Below are positions 52,454 to 62,130 of a stretch of DNA of 64,000 nt, piece by piece (position 1 is the first letter of the stretch; each line of letters begins with the position of its first letter). The DNA is taken from NCBI GenBank assembly GCA_964570565.1, contig CAZMYT010000006.1, positions 52,727 through 116,726 of the forward strand, given 5' to 3'. A program made the translations under genes and the position numbers. A model generated the notes under the pieces. That model made no database searches. It saw nothing but the letters and a program-made list of their open reading frames with translations, and had not been told where the DNA came from. This DNA comes from W0P28-013 sp964570565. GTDB lineage: Bacteria; Bacteroidota; Bacteroidia; Bacteroidales; Paludibacteraceae.

Positions 52454-52495
52454 AAAAAAAGCTGGCAGATACCATTTCTTTGCCAGTTTTTTTTT
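52454..52495 (+). terminator. Terminator after the FemAB gene
   Basis: CTGGCA (52462-52467) pairs with TGCCAG (52481-52486) across a 13-base loop, extended by A/T-runs. It overlaps by one base with the next gene's -7 box (52495-52502). Confidence 0.78.
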
Positions 52496-52502
52496 ATCTT
52501 TG
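52495..52502 (+). promoter_or_regulatory. -7 box (TATCTTTG) for the GH97 gene
   Basis: A perfect TAnnTTTG element directly after the terminator T-run, 35 bases before the ATG at 52538. No -33 TTG at the usual distance. Confidence 0.55.
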
Positions 52503-52537
52503 TCTGTTGCAAAATAACATTATAAAATCTTCGTATT

Positions 52538-54676
52538 ATGCGAAAACTCATTTTGTTTTGTTTCGGATTTGTCTGCTGGTCGATGGTACAAGCAGCTATG
52601 TTGACATCGCCTAATGGCAAGTTGACCTTGATGGTAAGCGTTGAAAATGGTGAGCCTGTATATGCGCTCAACTTTCAGGGTAAATCGGTGGTGAATTCCT
52701 CTAAATTGGGATTACATCTGGAACAAACCACGTCGTTGCAATCGGGTTTTACGGTAGTAAAAGAAACGTATTCAGAACAGGACGAAATTTGGCATCCCGT
52801 GTTAGGCGAAGTCGATTCTGTGCGCAATCACTATCGTGAGTTGGCCGTCGATTTGTTACAAACCGAAACTCAGCGTACTATGCGTTTGGTTTTTCGATTG
52901 TTTAATGATGGTTTAGGTTTTCGCTACGAGTTTGATAAACAGCCAAATTTGGGCTATTTCCGAATAGCTGACGAGTGTACCGAATTTGCGATGTCAGGCA
53001 ACCATACCGCATTTTGGATTCCAGGGTCGTTTGATACAAACGAATATTTCTATACCACATCTCGTTTGTCGGATATTGATGCTAGCAAAGTGGACGGAAG
53101 TGCTATTGGCACTCATGGCATCGTAGCGAATAATAGCGTGCAAACACCTGTGATGATGAAAACTGATGAGGGTTTGTATCTCAATATTTTTGAAGCGGCA
53201 CTTGTGGATTATGCTGCCATGTGTTTAACAATTGATAAGCAAACATTGGTTCTAAAATCACTCCTGGCACCGAGTGCTGTTGGTACGAAAGTGTTTATGC
53301 AAACTCCCTGTCGCACACCTTGGCGTACAATTTTGGTGAGTGATAAAGCCGCTGATATTTTGTCGTCAAAAACAATTCTGAATCTCAATGAACCTTGTAA
53401 ATTGGCTACTACCGATTGGATTAAACCCATGAAATACGTTGGTATTTGGTGGGAGATGCACGTGCCCAATAAAAGTTCGTGGAATTATGCCGATGAACCT
53501 AATGTGAAGTTGAAAGGCATGGATTGGCAGGCTTTAAAACCGAATGGTCGCCACGGCGCCACCACCGAAAATACAAAACGCTATATTGATTTTGCTGCTC
53601 AACATGGTTTTGATGGTGTGTTGGTGGAAGGTTGGAATGTCGGTTGGGAAGATTGGGCAGGAAATTGGAAAGAAGAGGTGTTCGATTTTGTGACGCCTTA
53701 TCCCGATTTTGATGTGAACGAAGTGACTGCTTACGCTGCGTCCAAAGGTGTAAAACTCATTATGCATCACGAAACATCGTCGGCTGTAACTAACTATGAA
53801 CGTCGCCTAGATGATGCTTTTGATTTTATGAAAGCGCACGGTTATAACGCTGTAAAAACGGGTTATGTGGGTAAAATTATTCCACGTGGCGAACTGCACG
53901 ATGGGCAATGGATGGTGAATCATTATAACAGAGTGATTGCCAAAGCTGCAGAGCGCCAAATTATGGTTAATGCTCACGAACAAGTGCGTCCTACAGGTTT
54001 GAGCCGGACTTATCCTAACTTATTGGCTTGTGAAGCCGCTCGCGGTAACGAATTTAATGCGTGGAGCGTAGGTAACCCACCAGAACATGAAACTATTTTA
54101 CCATTCACACGTTTGCTGGGTGGTGGCATGGATTATACGCCAGGAATTTTTGAGCTCCAAATGAATCATTACCAAGCTGGCAATACGTGTCAAGTTCATA
54201 CTACGTTGGCCAAACAGTTGGCGTTGTATGTGACCATGTATAGTCCGTTGCAAATGGCGGCCGATTTGCCTGAAAATTATGAAAAACATTTGGATGCGTT
54301 CCAGTTTATAAAAGATGTTGATGTGGATTGGAGCGATACCAGAATATTGGAAGCTGAACCAGGTGACTACATTACGATTGCGCGTTTTGGAAAACAGAAA
54401 AAAGTGTGGTTTGTAGGTTCTATTACCGATGAAAATAGTCGTGTTTCAGAAATTACATTTGACTTTCTGGAACCGAATACTAAATATGTAGCTACTATTT
54501 ATGCCGATGCAGCTAATGCCGATTGGAAAGAAAATCCGCAAGCGTACACTATTCGTCGTGTCGTGGTGTCGTCTAAATCGAAATTAAAACAAGCATTATC
54601 AAAGGGTGGAGGTTATGCTATTTCGATTAAAAAGGTGACCGATAAAGCAGAATTGAAAGGTTTAAAAACATTATAA
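52538..54676 (+). CDS. GH97 glycosidase, SusB-like (inverting alpha-glucosidase type)
   Basis: A 712-residue exported enzyme that releases glucose from alpha-glucans. It has a signal peptide (MRKLILFCFGFVCWSMVQA), an N-terminal GH97 super-sandwich (about 25-280), a TIM barrel (about 290-590) and a C-terminal strand domain. Catalytic glutamates are in VEGWNVGWE, HHETSS and NAHEQVRPTG; the retaining GH97 type has an Asp in place of one of these. Overall it matches SusB of B. thetaiotaomicron. No susC/susD or polysaccharide locus lies next to it. Confidence 0.92.
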   Translation: MRKLILFCFGFVCWSMVQAAMLTSPNGKLTLMVSVENGEPVYALNFQGKSVVNSSKLGLHLEQTTSLQSGFTVVKETYSEQDEIWHPVLGEVDSVRNHYRELAVDLLQTETQRTMRLVFRLFNDGLGFRYEFDKQPNLGYFRIADECTEFAMSGNHTAFWIPGSFDTNEYFYTTSRLSDIDASKVDGSAIGTHGIVANNSVQTPVMMKTDEGLYLNIFEAALVDYAAMCLTIDKQTLVLKSLLAPSAVGTKVFMQTPCRTPWRTILVSDKAADILSSKTILNLNEPCKLATTDWIKPMKYVGIWWEMHVPNKSSWNYADEPNVKLKGMDWQALKPNGRHGATTENTKRYIDFAAQHGFDGVLVEGWNVGWEDWAGNWKEEVFDFVTPYPDFDVNEVTAYAASKGVKLIMHHETSSAVTNYERRLDDAFDFMKAHGYNAVKTGYVGKIIPRGELHDGQWMVNHYNRVIAKAAERQIMVNAHEQVRPTGLSRTYPNLLACEAARGNEFNAWSVGNPPEHETILPFTRLLGGGMDYTPGIFELQMNHYQAGNTCQVHTTLAKQLALYVTMYSPLQMAADLPENYEKHLDAFQFIKDVDVDWSDTRILEAEPGDYITIARFGKQKKVWFVGSITDENSRVSEITFDFLEPNTKYVATIYADAANADWKENPQAYTIRRVVVSSKSKLKQALSKGGGYAISIKKVTDKAELKGLKTL

Positions 54677-54700
54677 CAACTCATTTTAATTTGATTCGTT

Positions 54701-55243
54701 ATGTTACAAGGAAAGAAAATATTATTAGGAATTTCGGGTGGTATTGCTGCCTATAAATGTCCAGAATTGATTCGTCAATTGATGGCCGAAGGTGCCGAAG
54801 TGCGAGTAGTGACCACACAAAATGCGTTGTGGTTTGTAACTCCAGTAACATTACAAACATTGTCGCGTAATAAAGTCTATTCGGAGGTATTTGAACCTGT
54901 TTCACAATTCAATCCAGAACATATATCACATGCTGATTGGGCTGATGCGCTTTTGGTGGCACCAGCAACGGCTAATATTATTGGAAAATTTGCCAATGGT
55001 ATTGCCGATGATGCGTTGTCGACTACGTTTTTAGCGTTCGATAAACCCGTATTTGTGGCACCAGCTATGAATGATAAGATGTATGAACATCCAGTGGTTC
55101 AGCGTAATATCCGCGAATTAAGAGCTATTGATGTGCAATTTATCGAACCCGCTTATGGTGAATTGGCCTGTGGCTCGGTAGGAAAAGGGCGCATGGAAGA
55201 ACCTGAAAATATTGTGGCATTTTTGGAAGATGCATTGGTGTAA
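54701..55243 (+). CDS. coaC: Phosphopantothenoylcysteine decarboxylase (CoaC), separate from CoaB
   Basis: FMN-dependent decarboxylase of CoA synthesis, 180 residues. The flavin-binding GISGGIAAYK is at 9-18, the catalytic His is in HISHADWADALLVAPATANIIGK (His75-equivalent), the PAMN motif in VAPAMNDKMYEHP, and the catalytic cysteine in ELACGSVGKGRM. In most bacteria this is the N-terminal half of a fused CoaBC protein of about 400 residues. Here it ends in ALV and TAA, one base overlapping the ATG of coaB (TAATG at 55241-55245). Confidence 0.9.
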   Translation: MLQGKKILLGISGGIAAYKCPELIRQLMAEGAEVRVVTTQNALWFVTPVTLQTLSRNKVYSEVFEPVSQFNPEHISHADWADALLVAPATANIIGKFANGIADDALSTTFLAFDKPVFVAPAMNDKMYEHPVVQRNIRELRAIDVQFIEPAYGELACGSVGKGRMEEPENIVAFLEDALV

Positions 55244-55887
55244 TGTTACAAGGCAAAAAAATACTTATTACTGCTGGTCCTACTTACGAACGGATTGACC
55301 CTGTACGTTTTATTGGCAATTATTCAACTGGAAAGATGGGTTTTGCCTTGGCGCAAGTTTGTGCCGATGCTGGAGCCGAAGTTCTGTTGGTGGCTGGGCC
55401 TGTTCAACAATTTCTTGAGCATCCTCGCGTTAAACGTATAGATGTGGAATCGGCACAGCAAATGTACGACGTGGTAATGGAAAACTTCCCAACGTGTGAC
55501 GGTGCTATTTTGTGTGCTGCCGTAGCTGATTTTACGCCTATTGTAGTGGCAAATCAAAAATTGAAACGTGAAAAAGATAATCTGGTGATTGAGTTGAAAC
55601 CAACACAAGATATTGCTTCGGCAGTAGGAAAATTAAAAACAGAAAATCAATTTTTGGTGGGTTTTGCCCTCGAAACAAATGATGAAGAAGCCCATGCTCT
55701 AGATAAAATGCGTCGCAAGAACCTTGATTTTATTGTACTGAATTCGTTGAACGATGCACAAGCGTGTTTTGGCTACGACACCAATAAAATTACGATTTTA
55801 AAAGCTTCGGGCGATAAAAAAATATTCGAGTTGAAATCGAAACTAGATGTGGCAAAAGATATTATAAACGAGTTAGCTAACTATTAA
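55243..55887 (+). CDS. coaB: Phosphopantothenate-cysteine ligase (CoaB), separate from CoaC
   Basis: Joins 4'-phosphopantothenate and cysteine, 214 residues. It starts MLQGKKILITAGPTYERIDPVR, where the fused enzyme would have the CoaB domain start LKGKKVLITAGPTYE. GNYSTGKMGFA, CAAVADFTP and the lysine-rich KLKREKDNL region, plus the ALETND motif, are intact. The frame is shifted by one base relative to coaC. porD starts 4 bases after the stop. Confidence 0.9.
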   Translation: MLQGKKILITAGPTYERIDPVRFIGNYSTGKMGFALAQVCADAGAEVLLVAGPVQQFLEHPRVKRIDVESAQQMYDVVMENFPTCDGAILCAAVADFTPIVVANQKLKREKDNLVIELKPTQDIASAVGKLKTENQFLVGFALETNDEEAHALDKMRRKNLDFIVLNSLNDAQACFGYDTNKITILKASGDKKIFELKSKLDVAKDIINELANY

Positions 55888-55890
55888 TCA

Positions 55891-56796
55891 ATGAGAAAAA
55901 TACTAATTGGCATAGGACTTTTGTTGGCTTTGAGTGTGAGTGCTCAAGAGTTGAAGTGCAATGTAACCATCAATAGTTCACAAATACAAGGAACCAATAA
56001 GCAAGTGTTTGAAACGCTGCAAACTGCCTTAAACGATTTCATGAATAATCATCGTTGGACAGATTTAACCTATGCCACAGGTGAACGTATCGAGTGCAAT
56101 TTTATGTTTATCATGACCAAATATGAGGATAATTTGTTTACAACTACTTTGCAAGTGCAAGCGCGTCGTCCTGTATTTGGCACAGTTTATTCTACCACCA
56201 TTTTTAATTTTAAAGATTTGAATGTCAATTTCAATTATGTGGAGTTTGAGCCGATTGAAATTAATAGCAATACGTTCGAAAATAATTTGACAGCGGTATT
56301 GGCGTACTATGCGTATATGATTATTGGTTTTGATTTAGATTCATTTCAAAAATTAGGCGGAACAGCTGCATTTCAAACTGCGGAGCAAATTGTTAATTTG
56401 TCGCAAAGCCGTTCTGATGGAGAAGGAACCGGCTGGAAAAAATCATTTACCGATAATAAAAACCGTTATGCGTTGATTAATAATGTGATGGATGAACGTT
56501 TTAAAAAGTTTCGCGACTATTTTTATGAATATCATCGTCAAGCATTGGATAATATGTCGACCAATGTCGATAATGCGCGCGCTCGTATTGTTACTGGCTT
56601 GCCCGTTTTGCGCGATTTGAATCGTCTCGATCCTGGAGCTATTCTTATTATGTCGTTTTTGGATGCTAAAAATGATGAACTGATTAATATATTTTCCTCC
56701 ACTAAAGCATTGCCAAAAGAGCGTAACGACGTGTATGAGGTCCTAATGGATGTCAATCCAGCTTTGGGTTCTCGATATGAAGTGATTAAACCTTAA
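55891..56796 (+). CDS. porD: Type IX secretion system protein PorD (DUF4835)
   Basis: A 301-residue exported protein with a signal peptide (MRKILIGIGLLLALSVSAQ). The body matches the DUF4835/PorD family, with FNYVEFEPIEINSNTFENNLT and YYAYMIIGFDLDSFQ. The family is required for or associated with the type IX secretion system in Bacteroidetes. It lies between coaB (4-base gap) and recN (11-base gap), a conserved Bacteroidetes neighbourhood. Confidence 0.88.
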   Translation: MRKILIGIGLLLALSVSAQELKCNVTINSSQIQGTNKQVFETLQTALNDFMNNHRWTDLTYATGERIECNFMFIMTKYEDNLFTTTLQVQARRPVFGTVYSTTIFNFKDLNVNFNYVEFEPIEINSNTFENNLTAVLAYYAYMIIGFDLDSFQKLGGTAAFQTAEQIVNLSQSRSDGEGTGWKKSFTDNKNRYALINNVMDERFKKFRDYFYEYHRQALDNMSTNVDNARARIVTGLPVLRDLNRLDPGAILIMSFLDAKNDELINIFSSTKALPKERNDVYEVLMDVNPALGSRYEVIKP

Positions 56797-56807
56797 AGAA
56801 TTGTAGT

Positions 56808-58466
56808 GTGTTAAAACATCTCGAAATAGCAAATTATGCTTTAATAGAGCAGTTGAGCATTGATTTTGGAACAGGCTTGTCAGTGGTTACTGGCGAAACA
56901 GGAGCTGGTAAATCCATTATGATGGGTGCTTTAGCTTTGGTTTTAGGTCAACGTGCTGATACAAAAGTGATTCAAGAAGGTAAATCGAAATGTGTGGTCG
57001 AGGCCGTTTTTGATGTGCGTGGCTACGGTTTGGAGTCACTTTTTGAGAGTTTAGAAGTCGATTATGATCACGAATGTATTGTCCGTCGTGAAGTGCTGGA
57101 TAGTGGTAAATCGCGTGCCTTTATAAACGATACGCCAGTCAATTTGCAACAATTGCGCGAGGTAACGAGTCGTTTGATTGACATTCATTCACAACACGAG
57201 AGTTTGTTGTTGGGTGAAGCCTCGTTTCAATTAGATGTGCTCGATTCAGTAGCGAAGTCAGAAACCGAATTAGTTGCTTATCAGCAATTTTACAAAACAT
57301 ACAAACAGATTCAGCATACCTATAAAACGCTTTTGGAAACGGCCGAAAAATGGCGTTCGGAGCGTGAATATGCGCAATTTCAATATGACCAACTTGTGGC
57401 TATGCAGTTGGTTGAAGATGAACAATTGCAACTCGAACAGGAATTGGAAGCAATGAACCATTCGGAAGAGGTGAAAACTGCATTGGCTTTATCGTTGGCT
57501 CATTTAGAAGATGATGCCATCGGTGTTAATCTCCAATTAAAAGATATTACGATAGCGTTACGTAAGATTAAAGCTTATGTGCCCGCTATGGCTGACTACG
57601 AAGCGCGTGTTGAGAGTGCATGGATTGATTTGAAGGATATTGCGTCAGAATTGCAAGTATCGCTCAACGATACAGAATTTGATCCTCAACGGAAAGAGTT
57701 TATCGAAAATAGACTTAACGAACTGTATGTTTTGCAACAAAAGCATCACGTGCAAACCGTGGCGGAATTATTACAATTGCAAGCCGATTTTGGAGCTAAA
57801 TTGGAACGTATTGATAGTTTTGATACAGAATTAACAACACTCCAAAAAGAGCTACAGAAAAACGAAACAGCATTACAACAAGCTGCCATAGCATTGACTC
57901 AAAAACGTTATGCTGTGAAGCTAGAGATGGAAGAAATTGTATCTCAAAAATTGGGTTATCTAGGAATTCCTAATGCTCAATTTGTGGTTGATATCGCTAC
58001 TTCAAATCATTTTTTACCAACAGGATGTGACGTCGTTAATTTCTTGTTTTCTGCCAATAAAAATGGTACACCACAACCAATTGCACAAACCGCATCTGGT
58101 GGTGAGTTGTCGCGTGTGATGTTGGTTATTAAATCATTAATGGTAAGTCGTGCGAATTTGCCAACGATTATTTTTGATGAGATAGATACAGGTATTTCAG
58201 GTGAAATAGCTCATCGTATGGGTGAAATTATGCAACTGATAGCTCACACAATGCAGGTAATTACCATTACCCATTTACCTCAAATTGCCGCTAAAGGCGT
58301 GGCGCATTACAAAGTTTATAAATACGATACAGAGAATGCCACCATCACTAATATCGTGAAATTAACTTCCGAGGAACGTGTAGAGCAAATTGCTGAAATG
58401 TTGAGTGGCAAAAATCCGTCGGCAGTGGCTATGGATAATGCGCGCGAATTACTTAAAACGATGTAA
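56808..58466 (+). CDS. recN: DNA repair protein RecN
   Basis: SMC-like ATPase for double-strand-break repair, 552 residues. Walker A GETGAGKSIMMGA is near 27-39, a coiled coil spans about 150-370, the ABC signature is in TASGGELSRVMLVIKSL, and Walker B is TIIFDEIDTGISG. The start is a GTG at 56808 (MLKHLEIANYALIEQ), in agreement with the family's usual N-terminus. A bidirectional terminator follows. Confidence 0.95.
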   Translation: MLKHLEIANYALIEQLSIDFGTGLSVVTGETGAGKSIMMGALALVLGQRADTKVIQEGKSKCVVEAVFDVRGYGLESLFESLEVDYDHECIVRREVLDSGKSRAFINDTPVNLQQLREVTSRLIDIHSQHESLLLGEASFQLDVLDSVAKSETELVAYQQFYKTYKQIQHTYKTLLETAEKWRSEREYAQFQYDQLVAMQLVEDEQLQLEQELEAMNHSEEVKTALALSLAHLEDDAIGVNLQLKDITIALRKIKAYVPAMADYEARVESAWIDLKDIASELQVSLNDTEFDPQRKEFIENRLNELYVLQQKHHVQTVAELLQLQADFGAKLERIDSFDTELTTLQKELQKNETALQQAAIALTQKRYAVKLEMEEIVSQKLGYLGIPNAQFVVDIATSNHFLPTGCDVVNFLFSANKNGTPQPIAQTASGGELSRVMLVIKSLMVSRANLPTIIFDEIDTGISGEIAHRMGEIMQLIAHTMQVITITHLPQIAAKGVAHYKVYKYDTENATITNIVKLTSEERVEQIAEMLSGKNPSAVAMDNARELLKTM

Positions 58467-58487
58467 CAACGATATAAGTATAAAACT

Positions 58488-58521
58488 AAAAAAGGAGAGA
58501 ATGATTATTCTCTCCTTTTTT
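58488..58521. terminator. Bidirectional terminator between recN and the PBP gene
   Basis: A perfect 15-bp stem with A/T ends (58488-58502 with 58507-58521), core GGAGAGAAT and loop GATT. Confidence 0.92.
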
Positions 58522-58537
58522 GTATCTGTCCATTTGC

Positions 58538-60880
58538 TTATTCCGTAAAATCCGTAGTTTCAGGCTCTTTGGTGGTAGAACAACCAGTGTTTGAATCGAA
58601 CCAACCTGGCACATCAAATCCTTGATTTGCATCGTAACCGAGTTTAGGATCTTTTAGAACTTTGTCCATATAATAAGCCCAAATAGGTAATGCCATGCTG
58701 GCACCTTGTCCTTCGGCCATGCCACTAAAGTGAACGCTGCGGTCTTCCCAACCAACCCAAACACCTGATACAAGTGTTGGTGTGAAGCCAATAAACCAAC
58801 CATCAGAGTTATTTTGTGTGGTACCAGTTTTGCCACCAGCTGGCGCATGTACATTGTAACGATAACGAACGCGTACTCCTGTACCATTGTCCATTACGCC
58901 AGTAAGCATGTTCAACATTTTGTAAGATGTTTCTTCGTCAATAACTTCTGTAGTTTTTGGGGTGAATTCTGCCACGATATTGCCATTAGCATCTTCGATG
59001 CGAGTCACATAAATAGGATCTACGCGAATACCTTTATTGGGGAATGTGGTGTAAGCGTCCACCATTTCGGCTACGGTTACCTCACAAGGACCTAAACAGA
59101 GTGACACTACCGGCACTAATTCGCCTTTGATGCCAAATGAACGCATTAATTTCACCAATTGTTCGGGCGTAAATAAGCTCATTAAGTAAGCCGTAATCCA
59201 GTTGTTAGAGTTAGCCAATCCCCAGCGGAGAGTGACTTCTTCACCTCGACGTGCTTTGGAGCCATTACGAGGCGTAAAATCACGACCAAGTCCATCTTTC
59301 AATGTGATGGATTGGTTGATGGTTTTATCACATGGCCAAAGTCCTTCGTTCATAGCCAATGTGTATAAAAATGGTTTGATAGTAGAACCCACCTGACGAC
59401 GTCCCATATTCACCATGTCGTACTGGAAATGGCTAAAATCTGGACCGCCAACGTAGGCTTTTACGTGTCCGCTGCTAGGATCCATCGACATAAACCCACA
59501 ACGCGCAAAATGTTTGTTGTAGCGAATGGAGTCGAGTGGAGACATAATTGTATCCACAATTCCATTGTATGAAAATACCGACATTTCCACTGGTGTGTTG
59601 AATGCTTTTGTAATTTCGGCTTCGCTAGCTCCATTGCGTTTCATACCACGATAACGATCGGTTTGAGTCATCGCTTGGCGCATGAATTTATCTATATCTT
59701 CGTCGCTCATGTAACGAGCAAATGGTGCTTTTTTACGGTCTTTTTGTTCTTTGAAGAAGCTAGCTTGTAACTCTTTGAAATGCTTTTCTACTGCTTCTTC
59801 GGCATAACGTTGCATACGTGAATCGATGGTGGTGTAAATTTTCAAACCGTCCGTGTAGAGGTTGTATTTGGTGCCATCCGATTTTGGATTTTTTTCGATA
59901 AAACCGTACAAAGGATCTGTTTCCCAAGCTAATGAATCCATATAATATTGACCGTATGGTACTAAATGCCAACTGGCGTAATCGCTTCTGTCTGGTTTAG
60001 TGGCAGTCAACATACGACGAAGGTATTCACGGAAATACGGTGCTAATCCTAATTTGTGGTCTACTTTATGATAATCCAGTGTCAAAGGAATTTGTTTAAT
60101 AGAATCCAACTCTTCATCGGTAATAAAATCGGCTTTTTCCATTTGTTTTAGTACTACATTGCGTCGTTGTGTACTTTTCTCGTTGCGTCTAACTGGATTG
60201 TAAAGCCATGGATTTTTACACATACCAACTAAAGTGGCCGCTTGTTCTATGCTGAGTTGATCAGGTGTGGTTCCAAAATAGACTTGTGAAGCTGTTTTAA
60301 TACCCACGGCATTATTTAAGAAATCGAATTTGTTGAGGTACATGGTCATGATTTCTTCTTTCGTATATAACCGTTCCAACTGAACCGAAATCACCCATTC
60401 GATAGGTTTTTGAAGGGCGCGTTGAATCATATTTTGTGCGGGTGGTGAGTAAAGCTGTTTGGCTAACTGTTGTGTAATAGTACTACCACCTCCAGCGCCT
60501 TTGCGGTGAAAAATACCGCGTAGTACAACGGCGCGTGCTAAAGCCCAACCGTCAATACCAGAATGGCTGTAGAATCGTGCATCTTCAGTCGCCACAAGTG
60601 CGTGTACCAAATTGGGAGACAACTCTTTGTAGGTCACGTTCACGCGGTTTTCTTTAGCCACAAAAAATGTTCCGATGACTTCCATATCGGACGAATAGAT
60701 TTCGGTGGCGTATTTATTTTTTGGATTTTCTAATTCGTCAATAGCTGGCATATACCCAATCCAGCCTTTGGAAATGAGAAAAAACAGGAAGGCACACAAG
60801 ACGATGCCAGCTCCAAAAATAGACCAAAACCATACTAGAAAGCGGTGTTTTTGATCAGCAGTGATAGTTTCTTTTGCCAT
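58538..60880 (-). CDS. Class A penicillin-binding protein (PBP1A type)
   Basis: Bifunctional peptidoglycan synthase, 780 residues. An N-terminal membrane anchor (about 12-35) is followed by a glycosyltransferase domain with EDARFYSHSGIDGW and GGGSTITQQLAKQLY, then a transpeptidase domain with SxxK (GSTIKPF), SNN (LANSNNW) and KTGTT. The C-terminus is short (WFDSNTGCSTTKEPE). It has its own promoter and converges on recN. Confidence 0.94.
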   Translation of the reverse strand: MAKETITADQKHRFLVWFWSIFGAGIVLCAFLFFLISKGWIGYMPAIDELENPKNKYATEIYSSDMEVIGTFFVAKENRVNVTYKELSPNLVHALVATEDARFYSHSGIDGWALARAVVLRGIFHRKGAGGGSTITQQLAKQLYSPPAQNMIQRALQKPIEWVISVQLERLYTKEEIMTMYLNKFDFLNNAVGIKTASQVYFGTTPDQLSIEQAATLVGMCKNPWLYNPVRRNEKSTQRRNVVLKQMEKADFITDEELDSIKQIPLTLDYHKVDHKLGLAPYFREYLRRMLTATKPDRSDYASWHLVPYGQYYMDSLAWETDPLYGFIEKNPKSDGTKYNLYTDGLKIYTTIDSRMQRYAEEAVEKHFKELQASFFKEQKDRKKAPFARYMSDEDIDKFMRQAMTQTDRYRGMKRNGASEAEITKAFNTPVEMSVFSYNGIVDTIMSPLDSIRYNKHFARCGFMSMDPSSGHVKAYVGGPDFSHFQYDMVNMGRRQVGSTIKPFLYTLAMNEGLWPCDKTINQSITLKDGLGRDFTPRNGSKARRGEEVTLRWGLANSNNWITAYLMSLFTPEQLVKLMRSFGIKGELVPVVSLCLGPCEVTVAEMVDAYTTFPNKGIRVDPIYVTRIEDANGNIVAEFTPKTTEVIDEETSYKMLNMLTGVMDNGTGVRVRYRYNVHAPAGGKTGTTQNNSDGWFIGFTPTLVSGVWVGWEDRSVHFSGMAEGQGASMALPIWAYYMDKVLKDPKLGYDANQGFDVPGWFDSNTGCSTTKEPETTDFTE

Positions 60881-60906
60881 AACTTACATACATTTATTTC
60901 AATCTG

Positions 60907-60914
60907 CAAAGATA
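60907..60914 (-). promoter_or_regulatory. -7 box (TATCTTTG) for the PBP gene
   Basis: A minus-strand TAnnTTTG element 27 bases before the start codon. No TTG at the usual -33 distance was seen. Confidence 0.5.
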
Positions 60915-61080
60915 GTAAAAACTTTATAGTTTATGAGGAATAGAATTATAGATTTTTTGTGCATATTTTCTGATACTGTGCTTAATATTCAGGCAGTGAT
61001 CATCTAGTTTTGCCGTATAGCATTTTGCTCTATTTGTATTATATAGGCTTTGTTTTATTTCCATTTTTTTAATTCGATAA

Positions 61081-62130
61081 ATGATGAATAAGCTAGAAAT
61101 TATTAAATCGCGTATTTTAAAAGAATATCCGACACATGAAGATTGGGTGGTGCTTCGCGCCATGTTATGTACTTTAAACGAACGAGAATGCGTTGAATTA
61201 GAAAACGAAGGCGGTAGTCTTTATTATACATTTATTGTCGGCAAAGTACTACCAAAGATTTTCAATGAACCATCGCCAATTAAGGTCAAACCGATTGTGC
61301 GTAATCGATCAATTGCCGCAGAGTTAAAAGATTTTGAAAACTATAAACGAGGTCAACGTACCTATTTAAGGAGAAATTTACAGATACGTTTACCTTATGT
61401 TTCTTATAGTGAGCAATGTAAAATTTTAAATGTGCTTCTTTATGGTGTAAAAACAGATCGTATGGTTGCGTATAAATTTTTAGAAAACAATTGGGATGAA
61501 CTATTCATAAAAGATATACAACGAAATTTTGAACTGTTTTCAGACGTTGGTGCCGCTAAATTGATTTTAAAGCATTCTTCAGAAAATTATTTACGACCTC
61601 ATATAGAAGTGTTACGCGAATTATGTGGCTATGTGAGCGTGTACTTACGTTTTTCTGATGAACCTATAGATATTCGGCGAGTTACGCCTGTTCAATATTT
61701 GTATTTATTGGCAAAATTTAAACGTACTATAGACACCTATCAAGCAGAGGCTATTTTGTATCACCACATTTTTAGTTACTTATTTACTGAACAAGCAGAA
61801 AAGATTCCTAAAAGTCCATGGTCTTTGCTATCTATTCCCGATGTGAGTTTAATTATTTGGTCATTTGGTCATTTACATTTATTTGAAAGCATTCTTCAGT
61901 TCGAGAAATTGAATGCACAAGTTATACACAGCTTCAATTCCTTTAATACAACACCTGAAACATTTAAAGTGAATATGTTGATGTTGTTAGAAAATTATCG
62001 TCATTATTATGATGCGTTTGTTGCAAGAGGAATAGCATGTGATATGTATGGAAAACAATCTATTATTCAACGTTTCACAAAAGAAAATGCTGACGTTCAA
62101 ACGTTATTGAATGATCTGGATTTGGTATAA
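61081..62130 (+). CDS. Hypothetical protein, helical, function unknown
   Basis: I do not recognise this 349-residue protein. It begins MMNKLEIIKSRILKEYP, is soluble by inspection (no signal or membrane segment), and is rich in Leu, Tyr and Arg/Lys in a helical pattern. A basic stretch RGQRTYLRRNLQIRLP lies near 90-105. It ends with LNDLDLV, whose codons are partly copied downstream in a tandem duplication. Its position beside a UDG-like gene and a WYL regulator is the only clue to function. Confidence 0.75.
   Translation: MMNKLEIIKSRILKEYPTHEDWVVLRAMLCTLNERECVELENEGGSLYYTFIVGKVLPKIFNEPSPIKVKPIVRNRSIAAELKDFENYKRGQRTYLRRNLQIRLPYVSYSEQCKILNVLLYGVKTDRMVAYKFLENNWDELFIKDIQRNFELFSDVGAAKLILKHSSENYLRPHIEVLRELCGYVSVYLRFSDEPIDIRRVTPVQYLYLLAKFKRTIDTYQAEAILYHHIFSYLFTEQAEKIPKSPWSLLSIPDVSLIIWSFGHLHLFESILQFEKLNAQVIHSFNSFNTTPETFKVNMLMLLENYRHYYDAFVARGIACDMYGKQSIIQRFTKENADVQTLLNDLDLV

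Noticed and set aside
60924..61163. Short minus-strand open frame between the PBP gene and the 61081 gene
   Set aside because: It overlaps the PBP promoter region upstream and the start of the 61081 gene; it has no signal or domain.
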